DNA of 64,000 bases from Paenibacillus sp. (lineage in GTDB: Bacteria; Bacillota; Bacilli; Paenibacillales; YIM-B00363). The translations under genes were made by a program, and so were the position numbers. Under the pieces are notes generated by a model. That model searched no databases and was not told the origin of the DNA. It saw only the letters and a list, made by a program, of their open reading frames with translations. The stretch is taken from assembly GCF_035645195.1 (NCBI RefSeq), contig NZ_DASQNA010000008.1:124001-188000 (forward strand), given 5' to 3'. This document shows positions 38,468 through 47,450 of the stretch, piece by piece (the stretch's first letter is position 1; each line of letters begins with the position of its first letter).

Positions 38468-39406
38468 TTGTACGACGTTCATACGCATTTTATTCCGCCT
38501 CTTATGTCGCAGTGGTTGTACGAGAATCGCTCGGTGGTGAACGCCGCTTGGGTGAGAAAGTCACTGGGGAAGGCTCCTTTTTTAACTATTAACGGGAATT
38601 GGGAGTTCGAATTGAAAGAAGCTTTTACCGATTCGGATCTGTATTTGACCGGTCAGCGCAAAGCGGGCATTGCACACTCGCTGGTGTCGCCGATCCCGCA
38701 GTTGTTTCTATATGAGATGGCGCCAGACGTGACGGAAGAGGCGGCGCGGATATATAACGACGGCCTGGCGGATTGGTCGGCGGCGCATCGGGACGAAGTG
38801 TCCGCGCTGGCCACCGTCCCGATGAACGACCCGGACCGGGCGGCACGGGAGTTGGAACGGGCGATGGACCTCGGTCTGCGCGGAGCGATCGTCGCCTCCT
38901 CTTGGGGAGGGCGGACGCTCGGCGAAGAAGCGTTCACGCCGTTCTGGGAGGTGGCGAACACGAGGGAGGCGATTGTTTTTATCCACCCCTTGTTGTGCAC
39001 GGATTCAAGACTCAAGAAGCATATGATGCCGAACTTGATCGGCGTGCCTTGGGAAACGACGGTGTGCGCGACCGAGCTCCTTCTGAGCGGACTGGTGTTC
39101 CGTTATCCGAAAGTCAAGCTATTGCTGGCGCATGGCGGGGGCTATTTCCCCTACCAACTGGGCCGGTTGGAAAAAGGGTACGAGACGTGGGGCGCGGTAT
39201 CCGCCGGTTTGCCGGAGTCGCCAACCGAGGCGGCACGGCGGTTCTGGTATGACACGGTGCTGTGGAACGACGCGGCGCTGCAGTATTTGATCGATATCGC
39301 GGGGGAGGATCGGATCGTTCAAGGAACGGACGCGCCCTTCGATCTTTGTCAGCGGCCGCCCGCGGCGGTTCCAAGCAGTGGATACCACGCCCTGATGGAA
39401 GTATAG
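38468..39406 (+). CDS. praH: 5-carboxy-2-hydroxymuconate-6-semialdehyde decarboxylase (ACMSD-like amidohydrolase)
   Basis: 312-residue metal-dependent decarboxylase of the ACMSD family. The metal ligands are visible in VHTHFIPP (N-terminus), FIHPLL, LLAHGGGYFPY and GTDAPFDL. It removes the ring carboxylate so that the PraA product enters the catechol-type meta pathway. The protein ends about 18 residues after GTDAPF, without the usual helix and Gly-Asn-Ala motif that close ACMSD proteins. The TTG start has GAGGAGG. The function is well supported by synteny, but the short C-terminus is odd. Confidence 0.82.
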   Translation: MYDVHTHFIPPLMSQWLYENRSVVNAAWVRKSLGKAPFLTINGNWEFELKEAFTDSDLYLTGQRKAGIAHSLVSPIPQLFLYEMAPDVTEEAARIYNDGLADWSAAHRDEVSALATVPMNDPDRAARELERAMDLGLRGAIVASSWGGRTLGEEAFTPFWEVANTREAIVFIHPLLCTDSRLKKHMMPNLIGVPWETTVCATELLLSGLVFRYPKVKLLLAHGGGYFPYQLGRLEKGYETWGAVSAGLPESPTEAARRFWYDTVLWNDAALQYLIDIAGEDRIVQGTDAPFDLCQRPPAAVPSSGYHALMEV

Positions 39407-40615
<1,209 letters not shown>

Positions 40616-40629
40616 AGGGGACTGCTCTC

Positions 40630-42027
40630 GTGGCATATAACAGTTTAGTTGCAAGGGTTGAGCTTTACCGCGTCACCTTCGGCGAACTGGCTTCGGCGAT
40701 CGCTAAAGCGGGAGGTGACATTGTTTCAATTGACGTCATCCGTTCGACCGGAGAATCGTCGGTGCGCGATATCACGATCCAAGTCTCGGATTCTCAGCAA
40801 TCCGGGATCATGGACGCGCTTCAAGCGCTGGAAGGCGTCAACTTGATTCACGTCTCCGATCGGACATTTCTAGCGCATTTGGGCGGCAAAATTTCCGTCG
40901 AGTCCAAGTGGCCGGTCAAAAACAGAGACGATCTCTCGAGGGTATATACGCCGGGAGTAGCGCGGGTTTGCTCCGCGATCCACGAGGACCCTAGAAAGGT
41001 CTTTTCCTTGACTATCAAGCGAAACACAGTCGCGGTTGTAACGGACGGAACCGCAGTACTGGGGTTAGGAAATATCGGTCCTTACGCGGCCGCTCCGGTT
41101 ATGGAAGGGAAAGCGATGCTGTTCAAGCAGCTCGCAGGGGTGGACGCTTTTCCAATCTGCTTAGATACTACGGATCCGGAAGAAATGCTGCGGACGATTC
41201 AACATATTGCTCCGATCTTCGGCGGCATCAATTTGGAGGATATCAGTTCTCCACGCTGCTTCGAGCTCGAATCCCGCCTGACCGAAATGCTGGATATTCC
41301 CGTGTTTCATGACGATCAGCATGGTACGGCCGTAGTTGTCGTGGCTGGACTGTTGAACGCGCTTAAGGTCACGGGGAAACGAATGGACAGGGTGAGAGTC
41401 GTGGTGAACGGCATTGGCGCCGCAGGGGTTGCCATCTGCAAAATGTTGCTAAATGCGGGGGTGAAACGGTTGGTCCCGATCGACCGGGACGGAGCGATCG
41501 TCCGCGGCGGATACTACACGCAACCGATGTGGCAGTGGCTGGCTGACCAGAGCGAGGTAGAGGCGACTCCGGGAACGTTAAGGGATTTGATTTCGAATGC
41601 CGACGTATTTATCGGAGTTTCGAAGGGAGGGATCTTGACCGGCGAAGACGTCCGACGCATGGCACCTCAGCCGATCGTATTTGCCATGGCCAATCCCGAT
41701 CCCGAGATCTCGCCGGAGGAAGCGCTGCCCCATGTTCGGGTATTCGCTACGGGCCGGAGCGATTATCCGAATCAAATCAATAACGTGTTAGTTTTTCCCG
41801 GCATGTTCCGGGGGGCGTTGGACTGCCGAGCGAGTCGGATCAACGAGCCGATGAAGCTCGCGGCCGCCCGCGCGATCGCCTCCGTCGTAACGGATGCGGA
41901 GCTCAACGAGCAGTACATTATCCCGAGCATCTTTAACGATCAGGTCGTCGCGAACGTGAGAAAGGCCGTCATTGAGGCGGCGATCTTAACGGGAGTGGCC
42001 CGACGAATCCCGCCGGAATTTCGGTAA
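40630..42027 (+). CDS. NAD-dependent malic enzyme with N-terminal ACT domain
   Basis: 465-residue malic enzyme preceded by an ACT regulatory domain (residues of about 5-80). The malic signature is VYTPGVARVCSAI, the active-site stretch FHDDQHGTAVVV and the NAD motif VVNGIGAAGVAI. The GTG start at 40630, behind AAGGGGA, lies 14 bases after praI, so it is the last gene of the operon. It turns malate into pyruvate, which would balance acetyl-CoA from ring cleavage. Its presence in a pra operon is an addition to the known layout. Confidence 0.9.
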   Translation: MAYNSLVARVELYRVTFGELASAIAKAGGDIVSIDVIRSTGESSVRDITIQVSDSQQSGIMDALQALEGVNLIHVSDRTFLAHLGGKISVESKWPVKNRDDLSRVYTPGVARVCSAIHEDPRKVFSLTIKRNTVAVVTDGTAVLGLGNIGPYAAAPVMEGKAMLFKQLAGVDAFPICLDTTDPEEMLRTIQHIAPIFGGINLEDISSPRCFELESRLTEMLDIPVFHDDQHGTAVVVVAGLLNALKVTGKRMDRVRVVVNGIGAAGVAICKMLLNAGVKRLVPIDRDGAIVRGGYYTQPMWQWLADQSEVEATPGTLRDLISNADVFIGVSKGGILTGEDVRRMAPQPIVFAMANPDPEISPEEALPHVRVFATGRSDYPNQINNVLVFPGMFRGALDCRASRINEPMKLAAARAIASVVTDAELNEQYIIPSIFNDQVVANVRKAVIEAAILTGVARRIPPEFR

Positions 42028-42072
42028 GATCTGATTCGAGGATAGGTGCTCCTTCAAAAAGAGCTTCAGTGA

Positions 42073-42107
42073 TCCCTGCGAACTACGGTTCGCAGGGAGT
42101 TATTTTT
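42073..42107 (+). terminator. rho-independent terminator of the aromatic operon
   Basis: Perfect stem TCCCTGCGAA (42073-42082) and TTCGCAGGGA (42089-42098), then TTATTTTT. I see no other strong terminator between 20511 and here. Confidence 0.9.
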
Positions 42108-42204
42108 ATGTTTGCGTCCGGTGTCAACTGTTTTAATGGGGAATCGCCAAACCGTCCCCTGACGAATAGATCTTGTGTCACACAGATTATTCCTCCTTGA
42201 TGGT

Positions 42205-43185
42205 TCACCCTTTAAGAAATTCGGTTAAATCACTTAGAATGTTACTATATAATTCTTCATTCTCCGGTACTCTCATACCGAAGTTGCGGACATAATTCGG
42301 GTGAACGTAGTTTTCTGTTGTCATTGAGTTAACGTGTCCTAACAACTGTTGGATGACCGGCAGTTCCGAACCAGCTTCATACATATGTGTGGCAAAGGAA
42401 TGTCGAAAGCAGTGCGCACCTCGCGGTTCAACGTTTGCCAGGGTCAGAAACTTCTTAAGTAGATTGTTTAACTCGGCGTTTGTGAATTTACTGCCTTTTT
42501 CATTCCTGAATACAAAATCACCCTCCTTGAGCATTTGTTGTTTACAATACAGGTCTAATAACTCTCCAATCCCCTTTCTAAGAGGTACCATTCGTTGAAC
42601 TTTTGTTTTCGTTTTGTCTAAAAAAATATAGTCGTTGAGTCGTATTTGTCCGACACGCAAATCAAGAATTTCCCCGGGCCTGCAGCCAGTAGAAATGAGG
42701 GTTGTTAACAATAGTAAATCCCTTCTGAGGTTTTCACTGTGAGTGACAATGCTGTGCAGCAATCTAAGAATTTCGTGGCGAGTAAAAGGCTTACGTCTAT
42801 TGGCCGAACGACGTGCGTAGTCCGAAACCTTGAAATCCATTTGCCGAACAGGATTGGGGAAATTATGTGTCTTGTAAAGGTGCTTGAAGAAGCTGCCGAG
42901 AGCGCTTCTCATTGATCTTAACCAGTGATAGCTTTGGTTACGATTTGCATAAAAATATTCATCCAGAAAATCAGCATCAATCGGCAAGTGACCAAGAAAC
43001 CTTCCAACACTGTCCTTGTGAATATAAAACTTACTGAGATTTATTTCATGCTTGTTTTGACCGGTTTGCTCTTCTAGGTGCGCGACAAAGATGGAAAGAT
43101 ATTTGTTATACGTGGATTTTGAAGCTGGACCGACCTTTACAAAACTGAGAAAGGAGTTTATCTCCTTACCCAAGTTTTCCATCAT
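42205..43185 (-). CDS. tyrosine recombinase, third gene of the RIT trio
   Basis: 326-residue phage-integrase-family recombinase. It has an N-terminal SAM-like core-binding region and then a catalytic domain: first Arg in STGCRPGEILDLR, HxxR in AHCFRHSFATH, the GH of LLGHVNSM and the nucleophile Tyr in TTENYVHPN. The preferred ATG at 43185 has GGGAGG six bases ahead. It overlaps the previous gene by 20 bases, implying coupled translation. Confidence 0.9.
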   Translation of the reverse strand: MMENLGKEINSFLSFVKVGPASKSTYNKYLSIFVAHLEEQTGQNKHEINLSKFYIHKDSVGRFLGHLPIDADFLDEYFYANRNQSYHWLRSMRSALGSFFKHLYKTHNFPNPVRQMDFKVSDYARRSANRRKPFTRHEILRLLHSIVTHSENLRRDLLLLTTLISTGCRPGEILDLRVGQIRLNDYIFLDKTKTKVQRMVPLRKGIGELLDLYCKQQMLKEGDFVFRNEKGSKFTNAELNNLLKKFLTLANVEPRGAHCFRHSFATHMYEAGSELPVIQQLLGHVNSMTTENYVHPNYVRNFGMRVPENEELYSNILSDLTEFLKG

Positions 43186-44257
43186 AAACATCCTCCCATC
43201 GCAGTACTTGGGAAATCAAATCCTCAAAGGCAAACGGATACTTTGACATGACTTCTTGTTGGAGATCATGGGGCAACAACTGGACGTATATATAGGTCGT
43301 ATTAATGTTGGTGTGTCCCATAATCATACTTAAATTGTGAATTGGCATCTTTGCTAACAAGCATCTCACCGCAAACGTATGACGGAAGGAGTGGACAGTA
43401 AGCCCCCTGTATCCCAACTTGTCGAAGATGGTTTTGCACATGTTTTGAATACTTCTTATAGAGATTTTCGTTTTGCGCTCGGTGCCAAAATCCCGGCTAA
43501 ATAAGTAGCCAGTTAAGTGGGGCTCCCATCGGGGAACACCGGTTAAAGACAAGTAGTCAAGGATAACTTTTTTTAACTTGGGATACATTGGGATATAACG
43601 ACTTTTGCCTCCCTTGCCCTTGTGGATATAAATATAGTTCTTTTCGACGTTGAAATCGCATATGCGCATTGAACTCAATTCACTGACTCGGCAACCTGAT
43701 ATTGCAAGGAAACACAGCATTGCATGACATCGATAACCATGGACTTTCTTGAGGGCCAGTTCATATACCTTTAAGAGCTGCTCTTTCTCCAGATAACGAG
43801 GGAGGAGAGGGGGGGTGTCCCAACCGAATTTATCCGAATAACGTTTCTCGGATAAATTATTCTTATAGAGAAAGGTCAACAGCGACCGAATGATGCTAGT
43901 GTAGTTATTTCGAGTACCGGGAGACAGTTCGGACTCCAATCTACCAGTGCATCCTGAGAAAAATTCCTGCAATAGTATTTCGTTTAATTCGTTTATTCGA
44001 AGATGGGGATGTTTTCTTTCAATGAAATCCTTAAAACGTCCTAAAAAATAGGAATGACGTTTCTTTGTGTGTGGTGATTTCGATGTATTTCTCAACGAGG
44101 TAAGATAACGATCGATTGCTTCGGTAACCAGTAGTTCAAAGCCATCCATGTATTCAGGACCATTGCCCGGAATCAATTCCAAAAGCTTTTTAAGCGGTAT
44201 GTTAAACGCTTTAGCTACTTCTTTTGCATCATATTTAGATCGTTTTTCAATGCTCAT
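43166..44257 (-). CDS. tyrosine recombinase, second gene of the RIT trio
   Basis: 363-residue tyrosine recombinase with a complete catalytic set: Arg in SGCRVSELSSMR, HxxR in VHSFRHTFAVR, GH in MGHTNINTT and Tyr in TTYIYVQL. The ATG at 44257 has GGAG upstream and begins one base after the stop of the first gene. Confidence 0.9.
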   Translation of the reverse strand: MSIEKRSKYDAKEVAKAFNIPLKKLLELIPGNGPEYMDGFELLVTEAIDRYLTSLRNTSKSPHTKKRHSYFLGRFKDFIERKHPHLRINELNEILLQEFFSGCTGRLESELSPGTRNNYTSIIRSLLTFLYKNNLSEKRYSDKFGWDTPPLLPRYLEKEQLLKVYELALKKVHGYRCHAMLCFLAISGCRVSELSSMRICDFNVEKNYIYIHKGKGGKSRYIPMYPKLKKVILDYLSLTGVPRWEPHLTGYLFSRDFGTERKTKISIRSIQNMCKTIFDKLGYRGLTVHSFRHTFAVRCLLAKMPIHNLSMIMGHTNINTTYIYVQLLPHDLQQEVMSKYPFAFEDLISQVLRWEDVYDGKLG

Positions 44258-44258
44258 T

Positions 44259-45632
44259 TTACACACTCCATTCAGAGATTGTTGGATCGTACGGCATCGT
44301 GTTTGCAAGTATTCGTTCTACGCTTCGATAGATGTAATGCATTGTTGAAACCCAATGTTTGTGGCCCATTGTTTTTGATACTTTATCGAAATCGTTACGT
44401 TCAATTGCATTTGTGGCATATGTATGTCTAAGTGATTTTGCGGAGAAGCGGGACTCTCCGAAGGTCTTAATATTCAAGTGGTAGAAAATCCACCCAATTG
44501 ATTCGGTGGTGATAGGCTGCGCATTATCCAGGAGGATAAATGCATCATTTTCTGCTGTAACTTGAATACGCTCGTTATAGTATGCTTTAACCACATCCAT
44601 TACTGTCTTATTAATTTGTAACTTACGCACCCCTGACTTGTTTGAGGTTAGAGTAATACTGGATTCCAATTGATGAATGTCAGTAATCTTAATATTAGAA
44701 ATTTCTATTGGTCTGCAACCCGTTTCAGCAATTAACAGAATAATTGTTAAATCCCGAAGCTTATATGGGGAGTTACTTAATAGCAACGTTTTTATAACAG
44801 CCTCTAAGTCCTCCCTATTAACATATTCGTTATCCCTGTTTACTTCTGAATAGAAATAAGGGGAGATGTTATATTTAAAATCAACTAATTTGTTTTTTCT
44901 AAGAAAATCAAGAAATTGTTTTAGAAAACGAAGCTTTGTATATGCCGTGCTCATTGTTATTTCTTCACTGTTTATTCTCTGTTTGAGCATTAATTCATAT
45001 TGTTCAACAAGTGAGGGAGTTAGGTTTTCCACACACTCGTCGGGGGTTATACCTAGATTCAGTGAGCATAGATATTTTAAAAAGTATAAAGTTTTAAACT
45101 TGCGTTCCCTTGAGGAAGCTAGTTGTTTCCGTTCAGAGTCTTCTAAGTAGGTGTTAAACCATTTGCACCGGTGTCTCATTGTCTCGGCTTGAGAGGATCT
45201 TTTTGTTGAACTTGTTTTATAGGATTTGTATTTCTCAAAGGTCTTAATTTGTGTGCTACTTCTAACATTTTCTTTTTGAATTTCCTTTGGACATATTGTC
45301 TCTATTGTTAATGTACTCAACCCTCTAGCCTTGAGGGACTCATATAAGAGGGATAGCATCTTAACGTGGTTAGACCGTTCCCTTTTGGTAATTGTATTTT
45401 TATTGACTTGCTCTTGAAGGTGACCAAGGAAAGATTCAGTGTAAAACTCACAGGCATCGACCAATGATTTCTGTTTAAAGAAATTCGGGTCTTCCAACAT
45501 AAAGTAAATGAACCGATTAAAGCAATTTTGATAAACCGTAGGTCTTGCACATTTTGTCTCTAGATGCTCAATAAATACTTTGGTTATGCTGGAATGCTCG
45601 TTGTTCGATACTATTCGTAGCGGTTGAACCAC
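44259..45632 (-). CDS. tyrosine recombinase, first gene of the RIT trio
   Basis: 457-residue tyrosine recombinase. The start is the GTG at 45632 behind GAGGTG; a TTG 11 codons earlier lacks a ribosome site. The catalytic domain has Arg in TGCRPIEISN, a second Arg in AKSLRHTYATN, GH in TMGHKHW and Tyr in MHYIYRSVER. The His of the usual HxxR box is Lys here (KSLR). It may still be active or have a structural role in a mixed complex. The N-terminal extension is longer than in its two partners. Confidence 0.88.
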   Translation of the reverse strand: MVQPLRIVSNNEHSSITKVFIEHLETKCARPTVYQNCFNRFIYFMLEDPNFFKQKSLVDACEFYTESFLGHLQEQVNKNTITKRERSNHVKMLSLLYESLKARGLSTLTIETICPKEIQKENVRSSTQIKTFEKYKSYKTSSTKRSSQAETMRHRCKWFNTYLEDSERKQLASSRERKFKTLYFLKYLCSLNLGITPDECVENLTPSLVEQYELMLKQRINSEEITMSTAYTKLRFLKQFLDFLRKNKLVDFKYNISPYFYSEVNRDNEYVNREDLEAVIKTLLLSNSPYKLRDLTIILLIAETGCRPIEISNIKITDIHQLESSITLTSNKSGVRKLQINKTVMDVVKAYYNERIQVTAENDAFILLDNAQPITTESIGWIFYHLNIKTFGESRFSAKSLRHTYATNAIERNDFDKVSKTMGHKHWVSTMHYIYRSVERILANTMPYDPTISEWSV

Positions 45633-46170
45633 TATGTTCACCTCTTTACAAGCCAGGAAGATCAAGTTATATTTGAGTTAGAACTTTAGCTCAGATGAGC
45701 ATTTGCGCAAGAACTAAGCCCTACGGGTAGCATTGTCGACACAGTATCTATTTGTGTCGCTAGGCAGCCCGGGGCTTATTTTTATTGTCTCCACAACAAC
45801 AGGGATTTATCCCCTGATGTTTACAAATGGTTGCGTGTTCTTTTTTGAATACGCCGGTTTTCTATACCCTAATAAAGGGTTTGGCTGTGGAGTTCAATGA
45901 AAATGAGAACTGGGCTTAAGCGATTAGGCCCAAAACATACATTGGGGGTGATAAGACATGTGCAGGAATGCTCCAACAGTAATAGCCATCCATTATCGTA
46001 TTAACACAAAGCATGCTGTCGGATTATCTCGTTCCGAAATGTCTTATTGGCCTGCTCGCTTTATTTTTAGGGTGCTCACTTTGTGTAGATGGCATAATAC
46101 GGGTACGTAAACGTACTAGTATCTAGTTCCATTAAGCCAGAAGTCGTATGGTGCACTTAGGTGATGCATA
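45633..46170. other. long intergenic region between the RIT element and AT-rich cargo
   Basis: 538 bases. It holds the CGACACA/TGTGTCG palindrome at 45737-45759 inside a longer imperfect inverted repeat (AAGCCC...GGGGCTT). At 45958-46110 there is a possible 50-codon gene (starts MCRNAPTVIAIHYR) preceded by GGGGGTG. Its product is Arg/Trp-rich and resembles nothing I know, so I hold it as doubtful. The rest shows no signal I can name. Confidence 0.45.
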
Positions 46171-46935
46171 ATGTTTGATCCTAAGGAGCGCATTAGCACA
46201 TGGTTGCCTGTACATTGGCAATACTTCGAGGAGTTTATTAATAGCAAAAGAGGAAAGAGTGACGAAGAGGAATACGTAAGGAAACATGAAAAAAATGAGG
46301 GTCCTGATTACTGGTTTGAGATATACAAGCTACAAAGGGACATTGTTGCTTTTGGACGTATACTAAAGGACATTTCCCTATCACTAAGAAGAAGGTTATT
46401 GCTTAACGTCGCCAATACCAACTTTTCAAGGGATAAGATTGCCCGGTCTTACGGGCTCACCAAACCTAGAGTTCTCGCATTTATTGAAAATCGTCAAAGA
46501 TTGAATTCATTTAGGGTAGAGACTGTCGGGGCTTTGGCAATTTTATGTAGGGTGCCACTATCGTGGCTTGAGAATGAAGTTGTTGATGATTGTTGGGAAA
46601 ACGAGTTCATACGTTACACGGTTCGGAAAAAATTTACCCAAACAAATTTAATAACTTATTTGGAAGACCGGAGAATGCACGATGTGAAGGGGATAATTTT
46701 AGAGCATCAGGGATTTACATACTACCTTCGTGTTGAATATGATAGGGACACCTTTTTGGTGGAAATCTTGAATACGAGATTACATGGACGGCAAATTATG
46801 GAACTGTTAGAGCTACTTAATGAAAGATTTCAATGTAGGCTTGGGTTTGCGAAAACAGTTATACAGACACAAGTGAATCCCGTCATTTGTTATGGTTTTA
46901 ACCAGGAACCTTACGGATACATCAAATTTATCTAA
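46171..46935 (+). CDS. protein of unknown function with a helix-turn-helix-like segment
   Basis: 254 residues, AT-rich gene, ATG behind AGGTGATG. I do not recognise a family. Residues of about 88-130 (FSRDKIARSYGLTKPRVL and the following helix) look like an Xre-type helix-turn-helix. The C-terminal third is alternating beta/alpha. It stands divergent from the RIT genes and upstream of two tiny genes and the ATPase/nuclease gene, so it may regulate that cargo. A hairpin terminator follows. Confidence 0.6.
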   Translation: MFDPKERISTWLPVHWQYFEEFINSKRGKSDEEEYVRKHEKNEGPDYWFEIYKLQRDIVAFGRILKDISLSLRRRLLLNVANTNFSRDKIARSYGLTKPRVLAFIENRQRLNSFRVETVGALAILCRVPLSWLENEVVDDCWENEFIRYTVRKKFTQTNLITYLEDRRMHDVKGIILEHQGFTYYLRVEYDRDTFLVEILNTRLHGRQIMELLELLNERFQCRLGFAKTVIQTQVNPVICYGFNQEPYGYIKFI

Positions 46936-46938
46936 CGA

Positions 46939-46962
46939 AAGGGTACGAAATCGTACCCTTCT
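46939..46962 (+). terminator. hairpin terminator
   Basis: Perfect stem AAGGGTACGA (46939-46948) and TCGTACCCTT (46951-46960) followed by CTTATAAT. The short loop and weak T tail make it moderate. Confidence 0.65.
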
Positions 46963-47010
46963 TATAATTAGATAATCCTCAGTCAAACCTCCTGCAAAGG
47001 AGGTCTTTTT

Positions 47011-47157
47011 ATGCCTAAGAATATCATTGGTTCAGTTGAGGAACTAAGGAATAAGCTTTTAACAATTATTGAGCAGTGGCTTATACAGGAGGAAGAGAGG
47101 TTGAAACAGCAAAGCAACATGTCAGAAGGTACCAACGTAACAGGGGGTATTGAGTGA
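47011..47157 (+). CDS. small protein of unknown function (48 aa)
   Basis: 48 codons with a strong ribosome site (AAAGGAGG, eight bases before the ATG). The peptide begins MPKNIIGSVEELRNKLLTI and is a predicted amphipathic helix rich in Glu. Its stop overlaps the next start as GTGA, so the two small genes are probably co-translated. No family recognised. Confidence 0.55.
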   Translation: MPKNIIGSVEELRNKLLTIIEQWLIQEEERLKQQSNMSEGTNVTGGIE

Positions 47158-47342
47158 GAAAAGAACAAAAGTTCACATATGTGTGTGCTGCCAAACTAAC
47201 AATGGTAAGTACGGATGCGCTTGATGCAAAAAGGCGGGCCTTGGATTATGTAATACAAATATGTTTGACTTCAAATAAGTGTATTTCAACGGTTTCACCT
47301 TGCGACAAGACGTCCAAAGAATCCTACCGCATTGGTCCGTAA
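47154..47342 (+). CDS. small protein of unknown function (62 aa)
   Basis: 62 codons from a GTG that overlaps the stop of the preceding small gene. The pattern FTYVCAAKL, then AKRRALDYVIQICL, loosely resembles that of the 49-residue protein at 50054 (LNFVYVPYAQ, then AKQAAIDYILKRLI). They may be distant relatives. No function can be given. Confidence 0.5.
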   Translation: MRKEQKFTYVCAAKLTMVSTDALDAKRRALDYVIQICLTSNKCISTVSPCDKTSKESYRIGP

Positions 47343-47450
47343 CTCCCTTAAGCTACCCGTAGGTTTTCTTTAGGTGTTTTCTAGCATTCTTGCAAACCCT
47401 CTTAACAAATAATACAGGGGAGGTGCGTTATACTGCAGTTTCCCTTGAAA

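Larger units (their letters stand above)
42175..45759 (-). mobile_element. recombinase-in-trio (RIT) element
   Basis: Three different tyrosine recombinase genes run head to tail on the minus strand (45632 to 42205) with one-base spacing or overlap, the defining layout of RIT elements. TGTGT-type palindromes lie at both sides: TGTGTCACACA at 42175-42185, and CGACACA...TGTGTCG at 45737-45759. They may be part of the ends. The exact boundaries are not established. The region is AT-richer than the catabolic operon next to it. Confidence 0.7.
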
